Shown: positions 43,699 through 52,393, counted from the first letter of the stretch. The stretch is 64,000 nt of DNA from Streptomyces sp. SAJ15 (GCF_007595705.1 NZ_NISY01000007.1:248001-312000); one strand, 5' to 3'. Notes: generated by a model not told the origin, from the sequence alone. Numbers and translations are program-made.

Positions 43699-43736
43699 GC
43701 GTAGGAGCCCGACCCGGGCGTAGGAGCCCGACCCGG
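43699..43736. repeat. 19-bp perfect tandem duplication
   Basis: GGCGTAGGAGCCCGACCCG occurs twice head to tail (43699-43717 and 43718-43736) in the 600-bp gene-free region between tgpA-like and DUF3040 genes. No function is apparent. Confidence 0.7.
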
Positions 43737-43858
43737 GCACGGAAGCCCTGGAAGCGGAGCGCAACGTGGGACAGCGGAGCGCGAGATGCCCGCCGCGCGA
43801 CCGACCGCGCGATCACCACATGCACGCGACGGGCAGGGACGCGGAGGCCGCGTATGCG

Positions 43859-43892
43859 TGTGGGGCGGGCGCCGGTCGGCGCCCGCCCCACA
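43859..43892 (-). terminator. Terminator of the DUF3040 gene
   Basis: A perfect 15-bp stem (43859-43873 with 43878-43892) with a GGTC tetraloop lies 18 bp past the DUF3040 stop on the minus strand. Confidence 0.85.
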
Positions 43893-43909
43893 GGAAACGT
43901 CGTGTCGGG

Positions 43910-44317
43910 TCAGTGACCCTGTTCATCGCGGCGGCGCTGCCACCGCTCCTCGATCCGGTTCATCATCGAACGTCGCTGACGGCCCTGACGACGCCCCGGA
44001 ACCGCACCGCCCCGCCCGCCGGCGGCGTGCTGCTGCTCACCGGGCTTGGGCGCCTTGCGCCAGCCGGTCACCGCGAGCACGGCACATCCGAGCATGACGA
44101 GGAAGCCCACCACGCTGACCCAGATCTGCTGGACAGCGACGCCGACCATGAGGAGCGCGATGCCCACCAGAAAACCCGCGACCGCCTGGTAGACCCGTCG
44201 CCGGGTGTACGTGCGCAGGCCGCTGCCCTCAAGCGCTGTGGCGAATTTGGGATCTTCGGCGTACAGCGCTCGCTCCATCTGCTCGAGCATGCGCTGCTCG
44301 TGCTCCGAGAGCGGCAC
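43910..44317 (-). CDS. DUF3040 family membrane protein
   Basis: 135 aa from GTG 44317 with AGGAGGA seven nt upstream. The start VPLSEHEQRMLEQMERALYAEDPKFA is the DUF3040 signature. Two membrane helices (about 45-63 and 65-85) are followed by a basic, Gln/Arg-rich cytoplasmic tail. The family is restricted to actinobacteria and lacks a known function; it is often found close to the mraZ/dcw region in this phylum, as here. Confidence 0.9.
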   Translation of the reverse strand: MPLSEHEQRMLEQMERALYAEDPKFATALEGSGLRTYTRRRVYQAVAGFLVGIALLMVGVAVQQIWVSVVGFLVMLGCAVLAVTGWRKAPKPGEQQHAAGGRGGAVPGRRQGRQRRSMMNRIEERWQRRRDEQGH

Positions 44318-44540
44318 GGAGTCCTCCTACTCGTCGGTCGCGGGGGGCGACCGGGGTGCGACCCTTTCAGGATAGGCAGGGAATCGCCCCCATGAAACCC
44401 GCCCCTCTGCGCCAATTCACCCACCGCTACCGCCATGGTGGATTCGGCGCTGAGACGTGCATTCCCCACCCGCCGATCCGCCATGCCGGACGGTGTCCCC
44501 CGATCATACGGGGCGAAGCCCCTGATCGGGTCGGTCGTCG

Positions 44541-45305
44541 TCAGTCGCGCTCGGCCAGAACGTGCAGCTGGGTCGCCACGGCGTGGAAGGCGGGGAGCTC
44601 GGCGGCGGCCGCCTCCAGCTGAAGCAGGGCCTCCACGGCGCCGGGCTCGGTGTCCACCAGGACACCGGGCACCAGATCGGCGAAGACGCGCACGCCGTGC
44701 ACCGCGCCGACCTCGAGGCCGGCCTGGGTGACCAGTTCGGTCAGCTGGTCGGCGGTGAAGCGGCGGGGGACGGGGTCGCCGGCGCCCCAGCGCCCGGCCG
44801 GGTCGGTCAGGGCGTGCCGGGCCTCGGTGAAGTGCCCGGCGAGCGCGCGGGCGAGCACGGCGCCGCCGAGCCCGGCGGCCAGCAGGCTGAGGGTCCCCTG
44901 GGGGCGCAGCGCGGCGACGGCGTTGCCCAGACCCTCGGCCGCGTCGTCGACGTACTCCAGCACGCCGTGGCACAGCACGACGTCGTAGCCCGCGCGGTCG
45001 ACCACGTCGAAGAGACCGTGGGCGTCGCCCTGAACGCCGCGCACCCGGTCGGCGACGCCGGCCTCGGCGGCGCGGCGCTCCAGCGCGAAGAGCGCGTTGG
45101 GGCTCGGGTCGACCACGGTGACCCGGTGTCCCAGGCGGGCGACCGGGACGGCGAAGTTGCCCGTGCCGCCGCCGGTGTCCAGCACGTCGAGGACTCCCCC
45201 GGCCGCCGGGTCGGCGGCCTTGACCCGGCGGTCCAGGGCGTCTTTGAGGACCTCCCACACCACGGCGGTACGGAGGGACGCGCGGGGGCGCAGCGGGTCT
45301 GACAC
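44541..45305 (-). CDS. SAM-dependent methyltransferase
   Basis: 254 aa from GTG 45305, after GAGGAG. A class I Rossmann methyltransferase: motif I is LDVLDTGGGTGNFAVPVA, the acidic residue VTVVDPSP follows, and VLCHGVLEYVDDAA is the post-II region. The sequence resembles UbiE/SmtA-like enzymes but lacks features that would fix a substrate. It stands alone between the DUF3040 and HEPN-type genes. Confidence 0.88.
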   Translation of the reverse strand: MSDPLRPRASLRTAVVWEVLKDALDRRVKAADPAAGGVLDVLDTGGGTGNFAVPVARLGHRVTVVDPSPNALFALERRAAEAGVADRVRGVQGDAHGLFDVVDRAGYDVVLCHGVLEYVDDAAEGLGNAVAALRPQGTLSLLAAGLGGAVLARALAGHFTEARHALTDPAGRWGAGDPVPRRFTADQLTELVTQAGLEVGAVHGVRVFADLVPGVLVDTEPGAVEALLQLEAAAAELPAFHAVATQLHVLAERD

Positions 45306-45516
45306 GGCGGATGGCTCCTCGGCGGTGCCGCCACCGCATGCGGCGGTCGCGGCGATGACTGACGTGACGCCCCCAGCCTATTGCCTTGTCGGAGGGGCGC
45401 CGCCGCGCGGGGCGGCGTGCCTCGGCGCGGGCGGCCGCGCGGAGGACGCCCGCCCCGCCGGGGCACGGGCGCCTCACGGCCGATCAGGCGTCCGACGCCG
45501 CGCGGTGGGCGGCTGG

Positions 45517-46026
45517 TTACCGCGGCAGCGTGTGCTGCGGGACCGCGGGCTGCGGCAGCAGCATGCGCTCCACGATCCGCAGGAACAGGGCGACGTCGCG
45601 GGCCAGGTCGTCGGCGTCGCGGCAGCTCGCGGCCCCTGGGATGCCCGCTTCCGCGCGGGCGCGGCGCTCGGCTCCGGAGGCGAAGAGGGCACTCCACTCG
45701 GTCAGTTCGGGGGCGACTTCGGGCAGCACCTCCCAGGCGCTGCGGATGCGGGCGCGGCGCCGCGCGCTGGGCTCGGGACGGCCGCGCACGGCGAGCACGG
45801 CGGCGGCGGTGCGCAGCGCGGCCAGGTGGGCGGCGGCGAAGCGCTCGTTGGCGGTTTCCAGGGTGACGGCCTCCGCCAGCCCCTGATGGGCCTGGGTGAG
45901 CAGATCGAGCGCGGCGGTCGGGGCGGTGGCCCGGCGCAGCACGGGGTGGACATCGCTCGCGGGACCGGTCAACGAAGGGGTGGGGCCGGCGGCCCGGTGC
46001 CGGCGCGCAGCGGCGGTACCAGCCAT
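45517..46026 (-). CDS. SAV_6107-type HEPN domain protein
   Basis: 169 aa from ATG 46026; AGGAGGT 5 nt upstream decides this start over a longer reading frame. The product is mostly helical: TAALDLLTQAHQGLAEAV, FAAAHLAALRTAAAVLAV and DLARDVALFLRIVERMLLP. This matches the actinobacterial SAV_6107 HEPN family. I do not see the RX4-6H motif of active HEPN RNases, so catalysis is doubtful. It is divergent from the ABC transporter locus. Confidence 0.8.
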   Translation of the reverse strand: MAGTAAARRHRAAGPTPSLTGPASDVHPVLRRATAPTAALDLLTQAHQGLAEAVTLETANERFAAAHLAALRTAAAVLAVRGRPEPSARRRARIRSAWEVLPEVAPELTEWSALFASGAERRARAEAGIPGAASCRDADDLARDVALFLRIVERMLLPQPAVPQHTLPR

Positions 46027-46188
46027 GACGAACCTCCTGTCGTCGTGGGGCGGACCCACCGGCTGAGGGCGTGCCCGCCGTCTGCACCCATCGTCGGGCA
46101 CCCCACTGACAATCCCCTCCGACCTGCACGGATACCGGATCGCACGGGCAACGCGAAGGTCGTCTTCCGAGGCGTGGAGGGGTGCTGC

Positions 46189-46215
46189 ATAATCCTTTTG
46201 GACTGACCGGTCAGT
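46189..46215 (+). promoter_or_regulatory. Palindromic operator at the ABC/YhgE locus promoter
   Basis: ACTGACCGGTCAGT (46202-46215) is a perfect 14-bp palindrome of the kind bound by TetR-family repressors. CATAAT at 46189-46194 is a possible -10, placing the palindrome at the transcription start, where a bound repressor would block. The TetR gene at 49552, third in the same orientation, is the obvious candidate; binding is inferred. Confidence 0.65.
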
Positions 46216-46266
46216 GCAAAAACTTGACGCTTCAGCTTCTTCGGCTTCAAGGGAGGTTCTCGCCTC

Positions 46267-47214
46267 GTGGACAGCACCTCATCAGGCCCGCGGAACGACG
46301 CCGCCGAGCGGCGGACCGACAGAGCGCGTGCCGCGACCGCGGCCACCGCCACGGCCGAGCCCACGCCCCACACCCCGGCCGCCGCCCCACCCGCCGTCAC
46401 CGTGGCCGACGCCGGCGGATCTCCCGGTCGCGCGGCGGGCGGCGCGGCGGTCCTCGCCGAGGGAGTCGGCGTCCGGGGCCCACGCGGGTGGGCCTTCCGC
46501 GACGTCCGGGTCGCCGCCGAGCCCGGCTCGTTGATCGCCGTCGCCGGGCCCTCCGGCTCCGGCCGCACCTGCCTGCTGCTCGCCCTCACCGGCCGCATGC
46601 GCATCACCGCCGGGCACGCCGAGGTGGCCGGAACGCGGCTGCCGAAGGGCATGTCGGCCGTGCGACGCCTCAGCGCCCTCGCCCACGTCCCCGGGGTCAG
46701 CGAGCTGGAACCGGCGTTGACGGTGGCCGAACACCTGCGTGAGCGCGCGCTGCTGGAGCGGCGGTTCACCGGCTCGCCGCTCGCCCTGCTGCGTCCCCGC
46801 GCGGAGCGCGCCGCCGAGACCCGGTCCCGGATCGACGCGGCCGTGGCCGCCGCCGGCCTCGACCCGGCCGCACTGCCCAAGGGGCCCCGCACGGCCGTAC
46901 GGGACCTGGAGCGCTTAGAGGCGCTGCGGCTGTCGGTGGCCCTCGCCCTGATCGGACGCCCCCGGCTGCTGGCCGTCGACGACGTCGACCTCAAGCTCTC
47001 GGACGCCGAACGCGACGAGGCTTGGGCCCTGCTGCGCGGCCTCGCCGCCGACGGCACCACCGTGCTCGCCGTGTGCAGCGAGCCGCCCGGCGGGGCACTG
47101 GTCGTCCCCACCGGAACGCGCCAGGAGCCCGATCCGGCGCGCGAGTCCGAGTCCGACGGGGAAACGGACGGGGAAGGGGCGGGGGATGCGTTCTCCGAGG
47201 CTGGCCGCGCTTGA
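46267..47214 (+). CDS. ABC-type ATPase, degenerate (no P-loop Lys), with a TTA codon
   Basis: 315 aa from GTG 46267 with GGGAGG upstream. The nucleotide-binding fold starts near residue 60 (AVLAEGVGVRGPRGWAF). Walker A reads AGPSGSGRTCLL: the invariant Lys is Arg (codon CGC). The signature LSGGQ is absent, and Walker B is RLLAVDDVD with Asp where the catalytic Glu normally is. ATP hydrolysis is therefore doubtful. Codon 217 (46915-46917) is TTA, which needs the bldA tRNA. It overlaps the YhgE gene by 29 nt and is probably its partner. Confidence 0.85.
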   Translation: MDSTSSGPRNDAAERRTDRARAATAATATAEPTPHTPAAAPPAVTVADAGGSPGRAAGGAAVLAEGVGVRGPRGWAFRDVRVAAEPGSLIAVAGPSGSGRTCLLLALTGRMRITAGHAEVAGTRLPKGMSAVRRLSALAHVPGVSELEPALTVAEHLRERALLERRFTGSPLALLRPRAERAAETRSRIDAAVAAAGLDPAALPKGPRTAVRDLERLEALRLSVALALIGRPRLLAVDDVDLKLSDAERDEAWALLRGLAADGTTVLAVCSEPPGGALVVPTGTRQEPDPARESESDGETDGEGAGDAFSEAGRA

Positions 47215-49498
47215 GCTGAAGCGCTTCGGCAGGGGACGGCTGCCCCGCGCGGCGCTCGTCGCGCTGCTCCTGCTCCCGCTGCTGTACGGCGCGCTCTACC
47301 TGTGGTCGTTCTGGGATCCGTACGGCCGGCTGGACAGGTTGCCGGTCGCCCTCGTCAACGCCGACCAGGGCGCCACGGTCAAGGGCGAGCGACTCAGGGC
47401 CGGCGACGACATCGCGAGGAAGCTGCTCGACAGCGACACCTTCGAGTGGCACGAGACGAGCGCCGCCGACGCCCGCGCGGGGGTCGAGAACGGCACGTAC
47501 TACCTGTCGCTGACCATGCCCGCGGACTTCAGCGAGCGAATCGCCTCCAGTTCGGGCGACGACCCGCGGGCGGGCGCGCTCCAGGTGCGGACGAACGACG
47601 CCAACAACTACATCGTCGGATCGATCTCCCGGACGGTCTTCTCCGAGGTGCGCGCCGCCGCCTCCGCCAGGACCTCCCGCGGCTTCTACGACAAGATCTT
47701 CATCTCCTTCTCCGACATCCACGGCCAGACGGAGAAGGCCGCCAGAAGCGCGGACCGGCTCGGCGAGGGCATCGGCAAGGCCAAGGAGGGCGCGGAGGAC
47801 CTCACTTCGGGGCTGGCCAAGGCCAAGGAGGGCAGCAGCTCCCTCACATCCGGCCTGACCAGGCTCGACAAGGGCGCCGACACCCTGCACACCGGCGCCA
47901 GCGGCGTCGCCCAGGGCACCCAGGCGCTGGCCGACAAGGTCAACGGGATGGCCGAGAAGGCCGGTCCGTTCCTGAAGGAGAACGGCAAGGAGATCGGCGA
48001 GATGTCCCGGCTCGTCGCCGACGCGTCCTCGACCGCGTCCCGGAACCTGGACAAGCTCCCGGAGGCCGCGGCGACGGCCGCGACCAAGGCCCGCGAGGCG
48101 TCCGACGCGCTGGCCGCCGACTACCGGGAGCGCTGCCCGGTGCGGCCGGCCCCACGGCACCCCGCTCCCACGGACTCGCCCACCCCCACGCCGTCCGAGG
48201 AGCCCGGTGCGCCCGAGGACCCTGGGAAGTCCGGTGCGCCCGAGGACCCTGGGAAGTCCGGTGCGCCCGAGGACCCTGGGAAGTCCGGTGCGCCCGAGGG
48301 GTCCGGTGAGCCCGGACAGGATGGGCCCGCCCCGTCCGCACCGACCACCGGAGCCCCGACGGGCGGAGCGGAACCGGGGGCCGGGCCCGACTGCGGCGCG
48401 CTGAGGAGGTCGGCCGAGGCCGCGGCCACCGCCGCCGACGTGGCCGAGGACCTCGACCGGTTCGTGGAGAACAACGCCGACGGCCTCAGCGCTCTCGGCG
48501 GGCACCTGGACGACCTGCACGACAAGGCGCTGCTGCTCGCGCGCAGCGCGCCCCGGCTGAGCTCCGACCTGGACACCGCGGTCGACAACGTCAACGCCCT
48601 CAACACCGCGGCCCACAAGGTCGCCCGGGGCGCCGACGGCGTCCACACCGGGGTGAGCACCGCCAAGGAGGGCGCCACCTCCGTCGACAGCGGCGTCGGC
48701 ACACTGCACGACGGGGCCGACACGCTCGACGGCGGCATCTTCAAGCTCGTCGACGGCTCGGGAAAGCTCTCCGGAAAGCTGCACCAGGGCGCCGCGCGGA
48801 TCCCCGACCACGACAAGCGGGACCGTCAGGCGCGCAGCGAGGTGATGGCCGATCCGGTGCGGCTCGCCGCCCAGTCGCTGCACAAGGCGCCCAACTACGG
48901 CACCGGTTTCGCGCCGTACTTCATCCCGCTCTCGCTGTGGGTCGGCGCGATGGTCGCCTACATGGTGGTCCAGCCGCTGAACCGGCGTGCGCTCGCCACC
49001 GGCGCCCCGGCCTGGCGGATCGCGCTCGCCGGCTGGCTGCCGGTCGCCGCGATCGGGGTGGCGCAGGCGGCCGCGCTGATGGCCGTGCTGCACTGGGGCC
49101 TGGGTCTACGGCTCGCCCGCGCGGCGGGCACGATCGGTTTCCTGGTGCTGGTCACCGCATGCTTCGCGGCGATCGTGCAGCTGCTCAACGCGCGCTTCGG
49201 GCCGGCCGGGCGGATCCTCGTCCTGGCGCTGCTGATGCTCCAGCTGACCTCGGCGGGCGGCACCTACCCGGTGCAAACCAGCCCCGGGTTCTTCACCGCC
49301 GTCCACCCCTTCCTACCGATGAGCCACGTGGTGACCGGGCTGCGGCGGCTGATCACGGGTGGCGGGCTCGGACCGGTCTGGCAGGGGTGCGCGGTGCTCC
49401 TCGCCTTCACCGTCGGGGCGTTGGTGCTCACGACGCTGTCGGCGCGGCGCGGGCAGGTGTGGTCGGTGGACCGGCTGCACCCCGAGCTGAGCCTGTGA
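47186..49498 (+). CDS. YhgE/Pip family membrane protein
   Basis: 770 aa from ATG 47186, overlapping the ABC gene by 29 nt. One N-terminal membrane helix (ALVALLLLPLLYGALYLW), a long external region and about five C-terminal helices (from PLSLWVGAMVAYMVVQPL) fit the YhgE/Pip (phage-infection-protein-like, ESX-accessory) class. The external part has heptad-like repeats (LTSGL, LTRLDKGADTLHTGASGV) resembling coiled coil, split by a Pro/Gly linker that contains three identical nine-residue repeats. Likely an exporter or channel partner; cargo unknown. Confidence 0.88.
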   Translation: MRSPRLAALELKRFGRGRLPRAALVALLLLPLLYGALYLWSFWDPYGRLDRLPVALVNADQGATVKGERLRAGDDIARKLLDSDTFEWHETSAADARAGVENGTYYLSLTMPADFSERIASSSGDDPRAGALQVRTNDANNYIVGSISRTVFSEVRAAASARTSRGFYDKIFISFSDIHGQTEKAARSADRLGEGIGKAKEGAEDLTSGLAKAKEGSSSLTSGLTRLDKGADTLHTGASGVAQGTQALADKVNGMAEKAGPFLKENGKEIGEMSRLVADASSTASRNLDKLPEAAATAATKAREASDALAADYRERCPVRPAPRHPAPTDSPTPTPSEEPGAPEDPGKSGAPEDPGKSGAPEDPGKSGAPEGSGEPGQDGPAPSAPTTGAPTGGAEPGAGPDCGALRRSAEAAATAADVAEDLDRFVENNADGLSALGGHLDDLHDKALLLARSAPRLSSDLDTAVDNVNALNTAAHKVARGADGVHTGVSTAKEGATSVDSGVGTLHDGADTLDGGIFKLVDGSGKLSGKLHQGAARIPDHDKRDRQARSEVMADPVRLAAQSLHKAPNYGTGFAPYFIPLSLWVGAMVAYMVVQPLNRRALATGAPAWRIALAGWLPVAAIGVAQAAALMAVLHWGLGLRLARAAGTIGFLVLVTACFAAIVQLLNARFGPAGRILVLALLMLQLTSAGGTYPVQTSPGFFTAVHPFLPMSHVVTGLRRLITGGGLGPVWQGCAVLLAFTVGALVLTTLSARRGQVWSVDRLHPELSL
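48206..48286 (+). repeat. Three perfect 27-bp coding repeats in the YhgE gene
   Basis: A 27-bp unit encoding GAPEDPGKS is repeated exactly three times (48206-48232, 48233-48259, 48260-48286), followed by a partial copy. It sits in the Pro-rich linker between the two coiled-coil regions. The frame is preserved by any copy-number change. Confidence 0.9.
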
Positions 49499-49551
49499 CG
49501 GGAGACGGGGGCCCGCGCGGGAGAGATCGTTCACCGGGCAGAATCAGCGCC

Positions 49552-50178
49552 ATGGACAGCAGCAGCACGCGCCGTCAGGCCACTCGTCGGAAACTCTTCG
49601 ACGCGGCGGTCACCCTCATCGCCGAGCAGGGCTTCTCCCGCACCACCGTGGACGAGATCGCCGAGCGGGCCGGGGTGGCCAAGGGCACGGTGTACTACAA
49701 CTTCGCCAGCAAGACCGTGCTCTTCGAGGAGTTGCTGCGCCATGGGATAGAACTGCTCACGGACTCGCTCCAGCGCGCCGCCGACGAGACCGCCGAGCGA
49801 GGCGGCAGCAGGGTGGACGCTCTCGACGCGATGATCCGTGCCGGGCTGTACTTCGTCTCCCGCTACCACGCGCTCACCCAGCTCTACGCGGCCGAGTTGT
49901 GGCGCACCAACCGGGCCTGGCAGTCCACGCTGATGGTGGGGCGGCGCAACGCGCTCGCCGTGGTGGAGTCGGTGCTGCGGGAGGCGGTGGCCGAGGGCGA
50001 GCTGAGCGACGAGATCGACATCCCGCTGACCGCCTCCGCGCTCTTCGGGATGGTGCTGGTGGCCGCGCTGGACTGGCAGTCGTACCAGCCGCAGCGTTCC
50101 ATCGACGATGTGCACGCCGCCCTCTCCCGGCTGTTGCAGGGCCGGGTGAGCGGACGTCCGCACCCGGAAGGGGTGTAG
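49552..50178 (+). CDS. TetR family transcriptional regulator
   Basis: 208 aa from ATG 49552. The helix-turn-helix at residues 13-55 reads LFDAAVTLIAEQGFSRTTVDEIAERAGVAKGTVYYNF (shown in pieces: FSRTTVDEIAERAGVAKG then TVYYNFASK), typical TetR. The C-terminal ligand domain has a YRAELWRTNRAW-like segment (AAELWRTNRAWQ). It lies 53 bp after the YhgE gene and probably represses the locus through the palindrome at 46202. Confidence 0.92.
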   Translation: MDSSSTRRQATRRKLFDAAVTLIAEQGFSRTTVDEIAERAGVAKGTVYYNFASKTVLFEELLRHGIELLTDSLQRAADETAERGGSRVDALDAMIRAGLYFVSRYHALTQLYAAELWRTNRAWQSTLMVGRRNALAVVESVLREAVAEGELSDEIDIPLTASALFGMVLVAALDWQSYQPQRSIDDVHAALSRLLQGRVSGRPHPEGV

Positions 50179-50184
50179 GCGCCC

Positions 50185-50290
50185 CTGTCGAGACATCGAC
50201 ATGGGCACAGGCGTCGACCCGCGCGGACGCGTCGATACGTGTAGCGCGTCGATACGCACAGAGGCGTCGAGGCGTACAGAGGCGTCGACG
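50185..50290. repeat. 18-bp tandem array built on GCGTCGA
   Basis: GCGTCGA starts at 50211, 50229, 50246, 50264 and 50282, a period of 17-18 bp, with a degenerate copy (ACATCGA) at 50193. Spacers vary but two read TACG and two end CAGAG. The rest of the 50179-50717 gap contains C-rich tracts (CTGTTCCCCCTGTTCCCCC) and no gene I can support. Confidence 0.75.
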
Positions 50291-50717
50291 CACCGACCGC
50301 CTCGACGCGGCCGGGTGTCGTCGGGAGAGCGCGCTGTCCCGGTGCGGCTCGGTCCCCCGACCGGCCCGCGCCGGAACAGCGCTCCCCGTACCCCGTTTCC
50401 CCCTGTTCCCCCTGTTCCCCCGATATCCCCCGTGCCGTTCGTGAGAGCGTCCTTCGCTCCCGCGGGCGGCGGTCTTCCCCCGGTCGTCCGGGCACCGCGT
50501 CGCTCCGCCGCCCCGTGTCGGCGGTGCGGGCGCCGCGCCCTTCCGTGACCACCACTCTTCCGTTCACACGGGTCCCGGCCCATCCGTGCGGCTACTCATC
50601 TCGGGACCTAGGTACGGGTACTCAGGCCGCCGTACGCGTCCCCAGCCGCACCCCTCCCGGTCGACGCCGCGCCCCTGCCGGCCGGTGCTGTCGGGGGCGG
50701 CGGATAAAGTCGCGGAC

Positions 50718-52301
50718 ATGGCACGGATTGCGGTGATCGGCGCTGGGATGGGCGCCATGGCGGCGGCCGCCCGGTTGGCCGTCGCGGGCCACCAGGTGGC
50801 GGTGTACGAGCGTGGGAGCGGCCACGGCGGCGGTGTCGGGCGCTTCGCGCGGGACGGCTTCACCTTCGACACCGGGCCGGGGCTGCTGCACCTCCCAGCC
50901 GTCTATCGCGACCTGTTCCTCAAAACCGGCAAGGAGTCGCTGGAGAGCCGCGTGGAGCTCCGCCAGGTCGACCCGGCCGGCCGGCACCTGTTCGCCGACG
51001 GCACCGATCTGCGGCTGCCCAACGCGTCCCGCGCGGGCGTGGTGCGCGCTCTGGACGAGGCCGTCGGCGCGGGGGCGGGCGAGCGCTGGAGCGACCTGAT
51101 CAACCGGGCCCGCGAGGCGTGGGACGCCACCCGCCGACCGCTGCTGGAGGAGCCGCTGGCCGCCGACTGGTCCGCGCTCGGCCGGGACCCGTATCCGGCG
51201 CCGCCGCGGCGCGGCTGGTTCCGGCGCGGCCGCCAGCGGCCCGGCACGCTCGCCGAGGTCGCCTCGCGCGAGCTGCGGGACGCGCGACTGACCGCGCTGC
51301 TGGAGAGCCACGCGCTGGCGTACAGCCTCGATCCGCGCACCGCGCCCGCCGGCGCCACGGTGCTGCCCTACCTGGAGCAGACCTTCGGCAGCTGGTACGT
51401 GGGCGGCGGGCTGCGGGCGCTGGCGGACGCGCTCTACGAGCGCTGCCGGGCACGGCGGGTCGAGTTCCACTTCGACGCCGACGTCACCTCGATCCTGGAG
51501 AAGGACGGGCGAGCGGCGGGCCTGACCCTGGCCGACGGCACGACCGTGGCGGCCGACTCGGTGGTCGCGGGAGTCTCCCCCATGGCGCTGCGGGCGCTGC
51601 TGGGCGACTCGTCGCCCTGGCGGGACGGCGACGTCCTGCCGCCCGCCGCCGGGACGGGCCGGGGCGCGGGCACGTCGTCCGCCGGCCGGCTCACCGTCTT
51701 CCTGGCACTGCGCGGCGGTCGGGACGCCGACGCCGCCCACCGGACCGTGGTGCACGCCGCCGACCGCGCGGCCGAACTGGCGTCGATCTTCGGCACCGGA
51801 GCGGGCGGGGACGGCACCGGGCGGCGGCCCGAGCCGTGCGTCGCACGGCCCACGGTGACGGTGCTGCGCCCCGACGACCCCGCCACTCGCCCCGACGACG
51901 ACCACGAGGCCGTCACCCTCACCGCCACGGTGGCCCCGCACGGCGCGCGGGGGCCGGTCGACTGGTCGCGGCCCGGCGTGGCCTCGGCCGCCGCGGACCG
52001 GCTGGTCGCGGCCGCCGAGGCGGCGATCCCCGGGCTGCGGGAGCGGGTGCTGTGGCGCGAGGAGCGCACGCCGCGCGACACCGCGGCGGACACCGGGGTC
52101 CCGGACGGCTCGGTCCCGAGTCCCGCGCTGGCGGGCGGGGACGGCCGCTTCCTCCGGCCCGGCAACCTCACCCGGCTGCCGGGGCTCTACCTGGCCGGCG
52201 GCTGGGCCCACCCCGGGGGCGGGCTGGCACACGCCGGGATGTCCGGGGCGCTGGTCGCCGGGCTGCTGGTGGAAGGGGCGGACTGGCGGGGCTCCCAGTA
52301 G
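50718..52301 (+). CDS. Phytoene-desaturase-like FAD oxidoreductase
   Basis: 527 aa from ATG 50718. The FAD loop is AVIGAGMGAMAAAARLAVAG, followed by VYERGSGHGGGVGRF and TFDTGPGLLHLP, the pattern of CrtI-like amine oxidase/desaturases. The C-terminus has LYLAGGWAHPGGGLAHAGMSG, the FAD-contacting end. There are no other carotenoid genes nearby, so the substrate is unknown. TAAAGT at 50705-50710 ends 7 nt before the ATG with no ribosome site, so it may be leaderless. A strong hairpin follows. Confidence 0.87.
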   Translation: MARIAVIGAGMGAMAAAARLAVAGHQVAVYERGSGHGGGVGRFARDGFTFDTGPGLLHLPAVYRDLFLKTGKESLESRVELRQVDPAGRHLFADGTDLRLPNASRAGVVRALDEAVGAGAGERWSDLINRAREAWDATRRPLLEEPLAADWSALGRDPYPAPPRRGWFRRGRQRPGTLAEVASRELRDARLTALLESHALAYSLDPRTAPAGATVLPYLEQTFGSWYVGGGLRALADALYERCRARRVEFHFDADVTSILEKDGRAAGLTLADGTTVAADSVVAGVSPMALRALLGDSSPWRDGDVLPPAAGTGRGAGTSSAGRLTVFLALRGGRDADAAHRTVVHAADRAAELASIFGTGAGGDGTGRRPEPCVARPTVTVLRPDDPATRPDDDHEAVTLTATVAPHGARGPVDWSRPGVASAAADRLVAAAEAAIPGLRERVLWREERTPRDTAADTGVPDGSVPSPALAGGDGRFLRPGNLTRLPGLYLAGGWAHPGGGLAHAGMSGALVAGLLVEGADWRGSQ

Positions 52302-52323
52302 CGGTACCGGGCGCCGAGCACGT

Positions 52324-52369
52324 CACCGGGGCCTGGTCGTCGGGGTGCGCCGACGACCAGGCCCCGGTG
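52324..52369. terminator. Bidirectional 20-bp hairpin terminator
   Basis: A perfect 20-bp stem (52324-52343 with 52350-52369) with a GGTGCG loop lies between the convergent oxidoreductase and the Tyr/Gln-rich membrane protein genes. It starts 22 bp after one stop and ends 24 bp from the other. Confidence 0.9.
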
Positions 52370-52393
52370 TCTCGGTGACGCGGCCGCGCGCTC

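Noticed and set aside
46267..47214. ABC gene as a pseudogene
   Set aside because: The frame is intact, codon bias is normal, and it overlaps the next gene by 29 nt, so a live but degenerate ATPase fits better.
50185..50290. Replication origin iterons
   Set aside because: No rep or dnaA gene and no AT-rich region nearby; the surrounding genes are ordinary chromosomal ones.
50201..50548. 115-codon open frame after the TetR gene
   Set aside because: It is created by the 18-bp repeats and C-rich tracts; no ribosome site and no recognisable domain.
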